The notes beneath the pieces are model-generated. The model was not told where the DNA came from. It worked only from the letters and a program-made list of their open reading frames with translations, and ran no database searches. Made by a program: the position numbers and the translations under genes. A stretch of DNA of 6,383 bases from Limnohabitans sp. GTDB taxonomy: Bacteria > Pseudomonadota > Gammaproteobacteria > Burkholderiales > Burkholderiaceae_C. Below, piece by piece: positions 1 to 6,383 of the stretch (positions are counted from its first letter, which is position 1; the number at the start of each line of letters is the position of its first letter). The stretch is taken from positions 1 to 6,383 of the forward strand of contig JACDQO010000395.1 of NCBI GenBank assembly GCA_015657605.1. Direction: 5' to 3'.

Positions 1-31
1 AAAAACCGGGCCTGAATGGCCCGTTTTTTTT
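1..31. terminator. Bidirectional intrinsic terminator downstream of hemY
   Basis: A 6-bp all-GC stem, CGGGCC (7-12) with GGCCCG (18-23), encloses the 5-base loop TGAAT. It is followed by eight T on the plus strand (24-31). Read on the minus strand the same stem is followed by one G and then at least five T (bases 5-1, cut by the window edge). The element can therefore stop transcription in both directions. It lies about 60 bp past the hemY stop and probably ends the hemCDXY transcript; a convergent gene to the left of the window could use the other face. Confidence 0.8.
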
Positions 32-50
32 GGCGGGTCCCTTTACAAAG

Positions 51-76
51 ACGCCAAGCGTCACACGCTTAGGCGT
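51..76 (-). other. Hairpin just downstream of hemY
   Basis: ACGCCAAGCG (51-60) pairs with CGCTTAGGCGT (66-76), leaving a single bulged A and a 5-base loop. It begins about 12 bases after the hemY stop on the minus strand and has no clear T-run, so it is not a classical terminator alone. It could act as a 3'-end stabilising stem or help the terminator at 1-31. The pairing is seen directly; the role is inferred. Confidence 0.4.
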
Positions 77-88
77 GGGCTTGCCCTG

Positions 89-1384
89 TCAATTTGCTGC
101 GCACTGGGCGGCTTGTTTCCAGGCGGCAGCGGCCTCGGCAGCGTCTTGGCGTTGCTCGGCCAGTTCGGCCAGAGCCATCCAGGCGTTTCGCTTAAGCGCT
201 GGGCTCTGCAGAGTCTTCGTGGCTTGACTCAACAGGCCTTGCGCTTTGCCCCAGAGGCGGTGTCGCAGGCAAAGCATGCCAGCCAAGTATTGCAAATGGG
301 CGGCTCTGGGCTGGGCCTGCTGGGCAGTCTCCAGGCGAGAAAGCCAGTCAAACGCATCTGGGGCGTCGACACCGGGCAAGCAGGCGTCAAACGCTTGCAC
401 CACCCTGAGCAACTGATCTGGCGACCAATTCGAACGCGCCGACTGCACGGGTCCCCAAAATTCCTGCAACCAAGAACGGGCAGTGGCAGGGGCACCCCCC
501 AATTTCAACCAACGCAAAACCGCCTCAGCCGCGATTTCGGGCATCAAGCGCTGCGCTGGGGTCAAGCGCACCCAAGTGCGCTGCAAGGCATCGGCATCAT
601 GCGTGTGCGAGATCAACTCCAAGACCAAGCGAGACACCAAGCTTTCGGCAGCCGTGGGTGAAAACGCCTTGTGCTTGGCCAGCAATGTGGCAGTCTCCAG
701 CGCTTGACCCGGTTGTCCTGCCAAGCGCGAGGCCTTGAGCTGCAGACGCATGGCCACCATGCGACGACTGGCGGCATTTGGCAATGCTTTGAGTTGCTCC
801 AAACTGGCAGCAGCATCCCGGTCGTCCAGCAACCAGCGCGCCGATCGCAACAGAGAACCTTCCAACAAAGTTTGACCCTCGCCGCCCTGGCTTTGGGAGG
901 CTTGGGCCAAGGCCCGTTCCAGATGCTGTTGACGCTGCGCCTTGTCTTGCAGGGCATGGCTGGCCTCAGCGGCCATGATGTGCGCCAAAGTCCGCAATGC
1001 GGCGGCATGCTCCAAGTGAACGCCCGCAGCCGCCAGCAAAGCCTCTTTGTTCAAAGTTTGCTCGGCCGACTTTCGGGCTCGCAAGAATCGGCCCGCCATG
1101 AAGTGTCCGATGGCATCGAGCAATGCGGCGTGGCTGGCCCTTTCTTTTTGTTGCAAGCGCCAGCGCTGGGCCTTTTGGGGCAAAGAGAGAAAAGCCTCCA
1201 GTGCACGCTGGGCCAAAATCACCAGCAAAACCACTGAGAAAACCATCAAGAACGCCAGGTTCAAAGAGATGTCCACCCTGTGCGGGTAAAGAAACAAACT
1301 CACCGTGCCTTGGTTGTTTCCCGCAAGCCAAGCGCCAGCAGCCGCCAAAGCGAACAAAATGATGAGCCACAAAGCTGCACGCAT
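89..1384 (-). CDS. hemY: HemY-like membrane-anchored TPR protein of the heme cluster
   Basis: The product is 431 residues, close to the usual size of proteobacterial HemY. Two hydrophobic segments, about residues 3-21 and 41-62, match the N-terminal HemY domain: a membrane hairpin with the bulk of the protein beyond it. The rest is Ala/Leu/Gln-rich and helical. The last 70 or so residues (pattern QYLAGMLCLRHRLWGKAQ, later MALAELAEQRQDAAEAAAAW) look like TPR repeats, which suggests protein-protein contacts. The ATG at 1384 is preceded by GGAAGG at 9 bases, and this site overlaps the TAA of hemX 6 bp upstream, so translation is probably coupled. This family is not the Bacillus HemY protoporphyrinogen oxidase, and no FAD-binding motif is visible. 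Its exact role in tetrapyrrole synthesis is unsettled; identity rests on architecture plus operon position. Confidence 0.9.
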   Translation of the reverse strand: MRAALWLIILFALAAAGAWLAGNNQGTVSLFLYPHRVDISLNLAFLMVFSVVLLVILAQRALEAFLSLPQKAQRWRLQQKERASHAALLDAIGHFMAGRFLRARKSAEQTLNKEALLAAAGVHLEHAAALRTLAHIMAAEASHALQDKAQRQQHLERALAQASQSQGGEGQTLLEGSLLRSARWLLDDRDAAASLEQLKALPNAASRRMVAMRLQLKASRLAGQPGQALETATLLAKHKAFSPTAAESLVSRLVLELISHTHDADALQRTWVRLTPAQRLMPEIAAEAVLRWLKLGGAPATARSWLQEFWGPVQSARSNWSPDQLLRVVQAFDACLPGVDAPDAFDWLSRLETAQQAQPRAAHLQYLAGMLCLRHRLWGKAQGLLSQATKTLQSPALKRNAWMALAELAEQRQDAAEAAAAWKQAAQCAAN

Positions 1385-1390
1385 GCTGAT

Positions 1391-2449
1391 TTACCTTCCA
1401 GCCGCAGCCGTGCTGAGGGCCGTCAAAGAAGCCTCGATGCGAGGTACCTCGGCCGTTCGCACTTGTTCTGTGGTTTGCTCCAACAGTTGCAACAACTGGG
1501 TGGTGCGACGCGATTGCGGCTCGGCGTAGCGCCGAACCAAAATGGCCGAAGCATGGAGGTCAGCACGCACACCGTCTTTCTGACGCGCCAGCAAACCCAA
1601 GCGGGCATTGAGCAACTTGAGCTTGAGGTTTTCGCGCACGAAAAAGGCTTGCTCTGGCGACAGCAAGGCGGCCTCTGGTGCGTCAATGCGGCTGACACGC
1701 AGCAAACTCTTGAACTCATCGCCCATTCGGGTCAAACCGGCCATCCACCAAGACAGCGGCGTGGCGTTGGCCATGGGTTCGGTCTGTTGGCCCAAACGGC
1801 TTTGCTGGGACGTGGCATCGTTGGCCAGCACCAGACCGTCCACCAAGGCAACACCTTCGTCAAGCTTGAGCATCAAGCCCGGCAAGTCAAAGCCTGGCAA
1901 ACTGTTGATGCGCTCCAGATCTTTTTCCAAAGTGCGCGCCAGGGGCATCAAGCGCGGCTGCGCCGTGCGCTGCACCCGCTTTTGAGCCGACTGCAGCGCA
2001 GCGACCAAGGGCTCGGTGCTGCCGGTCATCAGCGCTTGCTGCTGGGCGATGCGCAAAGCCGATTCGATGTCGACCAACAAATTCTCGTCGCGAGAGCGCG
2101 ACAGGCTTTGCATCAGGTCTTCCAATTGGGTGCGCTGCAAGGCCACTTCGGCCAACCGTGCCTCCAAGAGCGCGACTCTGGCCGCGCTGTCTTTCACGGT
2201 TTCTTGGGCTTGTTTGGCCCAGGTTTTGGCTTCCAAAGCCTGGACGCCAGAGTCGGTACTCTGACGGGCCAACTGCTCTTGAATGCGTGAGAGTTTTTGC
2301 CATAAAAAGACCGAGGACATCAAGGCCAGCAAGGCCAAAGTGCCCAGCAAAAACACGACCCAAGCCGAGCGCTGAATGGCGGGGGCGGCAGAAACAAGCG
2401 GCTCGCTGGCAGGCTGTGTGTCGGGAAGGTCTGCTGAGGGGGGTGTCAT
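1391..2449 (-). CDS. hemX: HemX-like membrane protein of the heme cluster
   Basis: The product is 352 residues. A short Pro/Ala/Ser-rich N-terminus (1-28) precedes one transmembrane helix (about 29-50, VVFLLGTLALLALMSSVFLW). A probable coiled coil follows (about 51-115, rich in Gln, Leu, Glu and Ala), then a helical domain with the segment ENLLVDIESALRIAQQQALM, typical of the HemX family. The expected topology is a single-pass inner-membrane protein. Homologues are often annotated uroporphyrinogen-III C-methyltransferase, but I see no glycine-rich SAM-binding motif of CysG or SUMT enzymes, so that activity is not supported. The ATG at 2449 was chosen because it overlaps the hemD stop as ATGA, the classic coupled junction; no separate Shine-Dalgarno site is evident. 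The frame stays open 63 codons further upstream, but that stretch lies inside hemD and does not look like HemX. In some betaproteobacteria HemD and HemX are fused; here they are separate. Confidence 0.9.
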   Translation of the reverse strand: MTPPSADLPDTQPASEPLVSAAPAIQRSAWVVFLLGTLALLALMSSVFLWQKLSRIQEQLARQSTDSGVQALEAKTWAKQAQETVKDSAARVALLEARLAEVALQRTQLEDLMQSLSRSRDENLLVDIESALRIAQQQALMTGSTEPLVAALQSAQKRVQRTAQPRLMPLARTLEKDLERINSLPGFDLPGLMLKLDEGVALVDGLVLANDATSQQSRLGQQTEPMANATPLSWWMAGLTRMGDEFKSLLRVSRIDAPEAALLSPEQAFFVRENLKLKLLNARLGLLARQKDGVRADLHASAILVRRYAEPQSRRTTQLLQLLEQTTEQVRTAEVPRIEASLTALSTAAAGR

Positions 2450-3290
2450 GCCATGGATTTTATAGACTGTGCCTGAGCCTTGAGGCCCGCAGGCACCAAA
2501 TCGACACTCGACCAGCCCAATTGCTTCAATCGGAGGGCAATGCGCGGGTGGGTGGCCAAGGCTTTGGCCCTGTCCAGATTCAAATCCGGGCAAGCCTGCA
2601 GCAGGTGCTGCGCCGCCTCCGAACTGCTGAACAACCAAAGGCTGCCGTCGCTCATGGCTTGTCTTGCACGGCTTTGTTGCGCCTCACTCAGTTGAGGTGC
2701 ACGGCGCACATACGCCACCGTCTGCAGCACCTGGATACCCGCAGATTCCATCTGCAAGGCCAGCCAGTCACGCCCTGCCAACTGGCCATGTGCGTCGGCA
2801 CCGCGCACAATCAACACCACGGCTTGAGCCTGCACAGCGGTTTTTGCCCCTGCCCTATTCATGGCTTGGCTGGCACCGATCGCGCGTGGGGCGACCAAGG
2901 CCCACAAAGCTTCCGAGTCAAACTGCGGCGCGGTCTCGTCAGGAGAATCGATCAACTCGGCCGGCCAGCCCTCAGCCAGCAATGCCGCCGGTACCGCCCC
3001 GTTGACCACGCACGGCATGGTTGAATCGGCGAGCCAGCCGGTCGCGCTGCCATGAAGTGACGTACAGCGTTGGCACTGACGAACATCACCGCCAAATACT
3101 GGGGCATGGCTTGCCAAGCGCTCACCAAGGGCGATGGGTCTTGCAAACCGGCAATTTCTATCAAGGGCAGCGACTCACTGGGCACGCCCAAGGCCTGCAA
3201 AGCCTGAACCCATGCTTGCGCTTCACGCTCGGGGCGGGTGACGATCACCCGAGGGGCCTCTATCGAGGCGGTCAAGGGTGCCTGCGCCAT
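2446..3290 (-). CDS. hemD: Uroporphyrinogen-III synthase, frameshifted as written
   Basis: HemD cyclises hydroxymethylbilane to uroporphyrinogen III with inversion of ring D, in the cytoplasm, directly after HemC. The N-terminal half reads from ATG 3290 (MAQAPLTASIEAPRVIVTRP), including VMFVSANAV and ending in RAWSTG at residue 98. It then runs out of frame to a stop at 2952 (112 residues as written). The C-terminal half is in the neighbouring frame, starting with AVPAALLAEGWPAELIDSPD, continuing with QFDSEALW and LWLFSSSEAAQHLL, and ending at the TGA 2448-2446. Adding one base at the C4 run 2997-3000 (GGGG on the coding strand) joins the halves into 281 residues, a normal HemD length. The start is 14 bp after the hemC stop, with only a weak GAGG near that stop, so it is probably coupled. 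Because HemD is normally needed for heme, a sequencing deletion is likelier than a true pseudogene. Gene identity is firm; intactness is not. Confidence 0.88.
2997..3000 (-). other. Frameshift site in hemD (four-base homopolymer)
   Basis: On the coding strand the bases read ACG GGG CGG in the N-terminal frame. One extra G or other base here gives T-G-A-V-P-A-A and rejoins the HemD C-terminal frame. The family-like sequence on each side changes frame within a few codons of this run, so the site is placed to about 5 codons. The exact base is inferred. Confidence 0.75.
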
Positions 3291-3304
3291 GTCAGCGCCC
3301 GGCC

Positions 3305-4222
3305 TCAATGCGCTCCGCCGTCGCGCAAAGCTTGTGCCACGCTCAGGCCCAGCGCCTCTGCGGCCTGCAGGCCATCGGTGCTGGCCTCTGCGTCGGCCGT
3401 GACCAAGGTGGTGCTGCCTTCCGGGTCGCCCCAAGCCGCTTGCAGCTTGAGCACCCCGCCCTCGATGGTGGCGTGTGCAGCCAAAGGCATGGAGCAGCTG
3501 CCGCCCATGGCCCGGCTCACTGCACGCTCGGCCGCCACGCGCCGCCACGAGGGTGCATCGGCCAGCTGCGCCAGCAAGGCGCGCAAATCGGCCCGGTCAC
3601 TGCGGATCTCGATGCCCAAAGCACCCTGCCCTGCGGCGGGCAGCATTTGATCGGTTTCAAAAATATGGCGAATCCGCTCGCTCATCTCCAGACGCTTGAG
3701 GCCCGCTGCCGCCAGCACAATGCCTGCGTACTGGCCTTCGTCGAGTTTGCGCAAGCGCGTGTCCAGGTTGCCGCGCAGGGGCTCGATCTTCAAATCAGGG
3801 CGCAAGGCCCGCAGCAGGACCGTGCGGCGCAAGCTCGAAGTGCCCACCACCGCACCTGGCGGCAAGTCTTCCAGGCGGGCGTATTGCGACGACACCCAGG
3901 CGTCGCGGGGGTCTTCGCGCTCCATCACGCAGGCCAGCTCAAAGCCCTCGGGCATGTCCATGGGCACATCCTTGAGCGAGTGCACCGCGATGTCCGCGTG
4001 GCCCTCTTGCAGCGCCACCTCCAACTCCTTGACGAACAAGCCCTTGCCGCCCACTTTGGACAAGCTGCGGTCCAGAATCTGGTCGCCCTGGGTCGTCATG
4101 CCCAACAACTTGACCTTGCAGCCAAGCCCCTCGAGCAAGGATTTGACATGTTCGGCCTGCCACAAAGCCAAACGGCTCTCGCGGGTGGCGATGACGATAG
4201 AGGGTTGGGTGGTCTCGGTCAC
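3305..4222 (-). CDS. hemC: Porphobilinogen deaminase (hydroxymethylbilane synthase)
   Basis: HemC condenses four porphobilinogens head to tail into linear hydroxymethylbilane in the cytoplasm, the step before HemD. The 305-residue product is complete and of normal length. It opens with the family signature [17 protein letters not shown] (9-25), followed by [13 protein letters not shown] (57-69) and HSLKDVP (81-87). D85 corresponds to the catalytic aspartate. GTSSLRR (127-133) and [12 protein letters not shown] (149-160) supply the arginines that bind pyrrole carboxylates. C243, in [13 protein letters not shown], is the cysteine that carries the dipyrromethane cofactor. The start is GTG at 4222 with AGGA 8 bases upstream; the frame is closed by a TGA before any in-frame ATG, so GTG is the only reasonable start. 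It is the first gene of the minus-strand operon and its promoter must lie in the 4223-4357 region shared with ppc. Confidence 0.97.
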   Translation of the reverse strand: MTETTQPSIVIATRESRLALWQAEHVKSLLEGLGCKVKLLGMTTQGDQILDRSLSKVGGKGLFVKELEVALQEGHADIAVHSLKDVPMDMPEGFELACVMEREDPRDAWVSSQYARLEDLPPGAVVGTSSLRRTVLLRALRPDLKIEPLRGNLDTRLRKLDEGQYAGIVLAAAGLKRLEMSERIRHIFETDQMLPAAGQGALGIEIRSDRADLRALLAQLADAPSWRRVAAERAVSRAMGGSCSMPLAAHATIEGGVLKLQAAWGDPEGSTTLVTADAEASTDGLQAAEALGLSVAQALRDGGAH

Positions 4223-4291
4223 AGCGGGGTTCCTGAAAAAAATTTTGAGCCCATCAAAATGAAATCAATGGCTCATTTGTCTCTTCTGGCG

Positions 4292-4301
4292 ATGCTAGCA
4301 T
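4292..4301. repeat. 10-bp perfect palindrome ATGCTAGCAT
   Basis: ATGCTAGCAT equals its own reverse complement and lies near the middle of the divergent control region, touching the candidate ppc -10 box at 4299-4304. It could be half of an operator or simply chance; a 10-bp palindrome is not rare. No regulator is recognised. Confidence 0.35.
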
Positions 4302-4303
4302 GA

Positions 4304-4321
4304 TGTCAAGGGAAATTGACA
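4304..4321. repeat. Inverted repeat TGTCAA-N6-TTGACA in control region
   Basis: TGTCAA (4304-4309) and TTGACA (4316-4321) are perfect inverted 6-bp arms separated by GGGAAA. Each arm, read outward, equals the sigma-70 -35 consensus TTGACA, so the structure could be two back-to-back -35 boxes serving ppc and hemC. It has equally the dimensions of a dimeric repressor operator. The symmetry is seen directly; the function is inferred. Against the promoter reading, the plus-strand partner 17 bases on is only CCCTAT and the minus-strand one GAAGAG. Confidence 0.45.
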
Positions 4322-4357
4322 CCCTGCAATACCCCAATCCCTATCCCCGAGCACACG

Positions 4358-6383
4358 ATGAAACAGGCCGCCCCAGACACCGCCTTAGCCGACCCAGCCC
4401 CAACGCGCAGCACCACGCGCGAAAAACGCGACAGCGAGCGCCCCTTGGTCGAAGACATCCGCCTGCTCGGCCGCATTCTGGGCGATGTGATCCGGGTGCA
4501 AGAAGGCCCCGAGGCCTATGAACTGGTCGAGCAAATCCGCAAACTGTCGGTGGCTTTCAGGCGCGACGCGGACCACGAAGCCGACAAGGCCCTGAAAAAA
4601 CTGCTCAAAAGCCTGAGCGGCGAACGCGCCGTGAGCGTGATCCGTGCCTTCACCTACTTCAGTCACCTGGCCAACCTGGCCGAAGACCGCCACCACATCC
4701 GCCGCCGCGCCATCCACGAGCGGGCGGGCCACACGCAAGAAGGCAGCATCGACGTGGCCCTGCAGCGCCTGCGCTGGGCGGGCATCACACCGCGCAGCAT
4801 CTCGGACATGCTGGCCACCAGCTATGTCTCGCCCGTGCTCACCGCCCACCCCACCGAAGTGCAGCGCCAAAGCATTCTGGACGCCGAGCGCGACATCGCC
4901 CACCTGCTCACCGAGCGCGATGCCATCAAGGCCCGAGCCGCCGTGGTCAACGCCGCGAAAGACGCTTTAACGCCCAAGGAAATGGCCGCCAACGAACTGC
5001 AAATGCGCGCCCGCGTGATGCAGCTGTGGCAAACCCGCTTGCTGCGCTTGACCAAACTCACCGTGGCCGACGAGATCGAAAACGCGCTGAGCTATTACGA
5101 AGCCACGTTTTTGCGCGAAATTCCCAAGCTCTATGCCGAGTTGGAACAAGCCCTGCCCGGCCAGCCAATAGCCAGCTTTTTGCGCATGGGCCAGTGGATT
5201 GGCGGCGACCGCGACGGCAACCCCAACGTGACCGCCTCTACGCTCGAACACGCCCTGACCCGCCAATGCGACGTGGCCCTGCGCCACTACCTGACCGAGG
5301 TGCATTTTTTGGGCAGCGAGCTGTCGCTGTCGGCCATGCTGGTGCCCTTTGGCCCCGAGATGCTGGCCTTGGCCGAGCGCTCGCCCGACACCAACGAACA
5401 CCGCCAGGACGAGCCCTACCGCCGAGCCCTCACAGGCATGTACGCCCGCTTGGCCGCCACCCTCAAAAAACTCACAGGCGGTGACGCCGCCCGCCACGCC
5501 GTGGCCCCACAAAACCCCTATGCCAGAGCCGAAGAGTTTTTGGCCGATCTGCGGGTCATCGAAGCGTCTTTGTGCAGCCACCACGCCGAAGCCTTGGCCG
5601 CCCAGCGCCTGCACCCGCTGATCCGCGCAGTCGAGGTGTTTGGCTTTCACCTGGCCACGGTGGACTTGCGCCAAAGCTCGGACAAGCACGAAGACGTGGT
5701 GGCCGAGCTGCTGACCAACGCACGCGTGGAAAAAACTACCGCCAACTTGACGAACACGCCAAACAAGCGCTGCTGCTGGGCATTCTCAATGATGCCCGCC
5801 CGCTGCGTGTGCCATCCGCCTACTACAGCGAACACACCCTGTCAGAACTGGCGATTTTTGAGACCGCGCAACGCCTGCTGCGCAGCTTCGGTCGGCAGGC
5901 CATTCGCCACTACATCATCAGCCACACCGAAAGCGTGAGTGACCTGCTGGAAGTGCTGCTGCTGCAAAAAGAAGTGGGCCTGCTGCGCGGCACGCTGGAC
6001 GCACAAGCGCACAACGACCTGATCGTGGTGCCGCTGTTCGAGACGATTGAGGACCTGCGCAACGCCGCGCCCATCATGCGCGACTTTTATGCCCTGCCTG
6101 GCGTGGCCGCGCTGATTGCACGCTCGGGCGGTGAGCAAGACATCATGCTGGGCTACTCCGACAGCAACAAGGACGGCGGCATCTTCACCAGCAACTGGGA
6201 GCTGTACCGCGCCGAAATCGCCTTGGTGGAACTGTTCGACAAACTCCAAAGCAGCCACGGCATCACTTTGCGCATGTTCCACGGCCGAGGCGGCACCGTG
6301 GGTCGGGGCGGTGGCCCCAGCTACCAAGCCATCTTGGCGCAGCCCCCGGGCACTGTGCGCGGCCAGATCCGCCTGACCGAGCA
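4358..6383 (+). CDS. ppc: Phosphoenolpyruvate carboxylase, 3'-partial and frameshifted as written
   Basis: Ppc carboxylates phosphoenolpyruvate with bicarbonate and Mg2+ to oxaloacetate, refilling the TCA cycle in the cytoplasm. From ATG 4358 the frame carries [13 protein letters not shown] (catalytic H164, equivalent to E. coli H138) and [13 protein letters not shown] (278-290). It then drifts out of frame after NARVEK and stops at 5938 (526 residues as written). One extra base at the A6 run 5730-5735 continues the protein as [20 protein letters not shown]. That frame stays open to the edge with [31 protein letters not shown] (K605, E. coli K546) and [14 protein letters not shown] (R644, E. 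coli R587). About 675 residues are in the window, against roughly 880-950 for the family, so the C-terminus with the aspartate-inhibition site lies outside. An in-frame TTG at 4316 is disfavoured: it adds a Pro/Thr-rich tail with poor ribosome-site spacing. ATG 4358 itself has only a weak GAG upstream. Confidence 0.95.
5730..5735 (+). other. Frameshift site in ppc (six-A homopolymer)
   Basis: Codons read GTG GAA AAA ACT ACC as written. With seven A they would read GTG GAA AAA AAC TAC CGC, giving V-E-K-N-Y-R and restoring the Ppc frame. Family-like sequence lies directly on both sides, so the position is well fixed. A -1 ribosomal or transcriptional slip on the A-run could produce the same product, but nothing in the family calls for it. 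Confidence 0.85.

Larger units (their letters stand above)
4223..4357. promoter_or_regulatory. Divergent hemC / ppc control region
   Basis: These 135 bases separate the hemC GTG from the ppc ATG and are visibly more AT-rich than the genes, including A7 followed by T4 at 4236-4246. For ppc the best sigma-70-like pair I find is TTGTCT (4277-4282), 16 bases, CATGAT (4299-4304), each 4 of 6 to consensus. A perfect TTGACA sits at 4316-4321 on the plus strand and another at 4309-4304 on the minus strand, but neither has a good -10 at 16-18 bases. For hemC a weaker minus-strand TTGATT (4268-4263) precedes an A/T-rich stretch. That both promoters lie here is inferred from the divergent layout; exact boxes are uncertain. 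Confidence 0.5.

Noticed and set aside
1280..2290. Long plus-strand open frame of 336 codons opposite hemX and the start of hemY
   Set aside because: It is fully antisense to clear HemX/HemY coding sequence, is rich in Gln, Arg, His and Gly as expected for a reverse shadow of Leu/Ala-rich helices, and shows no recognisable domain.
2450..2638. Upstream in-frame extension of hemX to an ATG at 2638
   Set aside because: The extra 63 residues are the out-of-frame reading of the hemD C-terminus, Gly/Pro/Cys-rich and unlike a HemX N-terminus. The ATGA overlap start at 2449 fits the family.
3278..4303. Plus-strand open frame of 341 codons opposite hemC
   Set aside because: It mirrors the very well conserved hemC frame. 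Its His/Gln/Ala-rich composition is a GC-bias artefact and no motif supports it.
4316..4357. TTG start of ppc 14 codons upstream
   Set aside because: The TTG is part of the TTGACA arm, the purine-rich AAGGGA is too close for a ribosome site, and the added residues ([13 protein letters not shown]) do not look like a Ppc N-terminus.
4967..5689. Minus-strand open frame of 240 codons opposite ppc
   Set aside because: It is antisense to motif-bearing Ppc sequence and Gly/Val/Gln-rich, typical of a shadow frame.
5842..6327. Minus-strand open frame of 161 codons opposite the 3' part of ppc
   Set aside because: The plus strand here encodes the catalytic Lys and Arg motifs of Ppc once the frameshift is allowed for, so this frame is a shadow.
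1..6383. Novel system, mobile element, CRISPR array or RNA gene
   Set aside because: All long stretches are accounted for by hemY, hemX, hemD, hemC and ppc. I saw no transposase, integrase, spaced direct repeats, tRNA-like cloverleaf or composition break.

Overview
The window looks like chromosomal DNA of a betaproteobacterium, most likely Burkholderiales and probably Comamonadaceae-like. This is inferred from high G+C coding bias (many GCC, CTG and CGC codons), from the protein sequences, and from the layout: a hemC-hemD-hemX-hemY cluster divergent from ppc. I ran no database search, so the genus is open.

Layout from left to right. Bases 1-88 are a non-coding tail with two hairpins, one of them a strong bidirectional intrinsic terminator cut by the window edge. 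Bases 89-4222 hold four tightly packed minus-strand genes, transcribed hemC, hemD, hemX, hemY. The junctions are 14 bp (hemC/hemD), a 4-bp ATGA overlap (hemD/hemX) and 6 bp (hemX/hemY), so this is almost certainly one operon. Bases 4223-4357 form a divergent control region with a perfect TGTCAA-N6-TTGACA inverted repeat. From 4358 to the right edge runs ppc on the plus strand, which continues beyond the window.

How the genes work together. HemC polymerises four porphobilinogens to hydroxymethylbilane, and HemD closes that unstable intermediate to uroporphyrinogen III, the precursor of heme, siroheme and cobalamin. HemX and HemY are membrane-anchored accessory proteins that travel with hemCD in proteobacteria; no enzymatic activity is assigned to them here. 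Ppc makes oxaloacetate from phosphoenolpyruvate and bicarbonate, an anaplerotic reaction with no direct link to tetrapyrroles beyond its position.

The main anomaly is that two genes, hemD and ppc, are each broken as written by a single missing base in a homopolymer (four C at 2997-3000, six A at 5730-5735). Restoring one base in each gives full-length, family-like proteins with all visible motifs, so sequencing or assembly deletions are the likeliest cause. I see no mobile element, CRISPR array, RNA gene or unfamiliar system. Apart from the frameshifts and the control-region symmetry, this is an ordinary housekeeping region.
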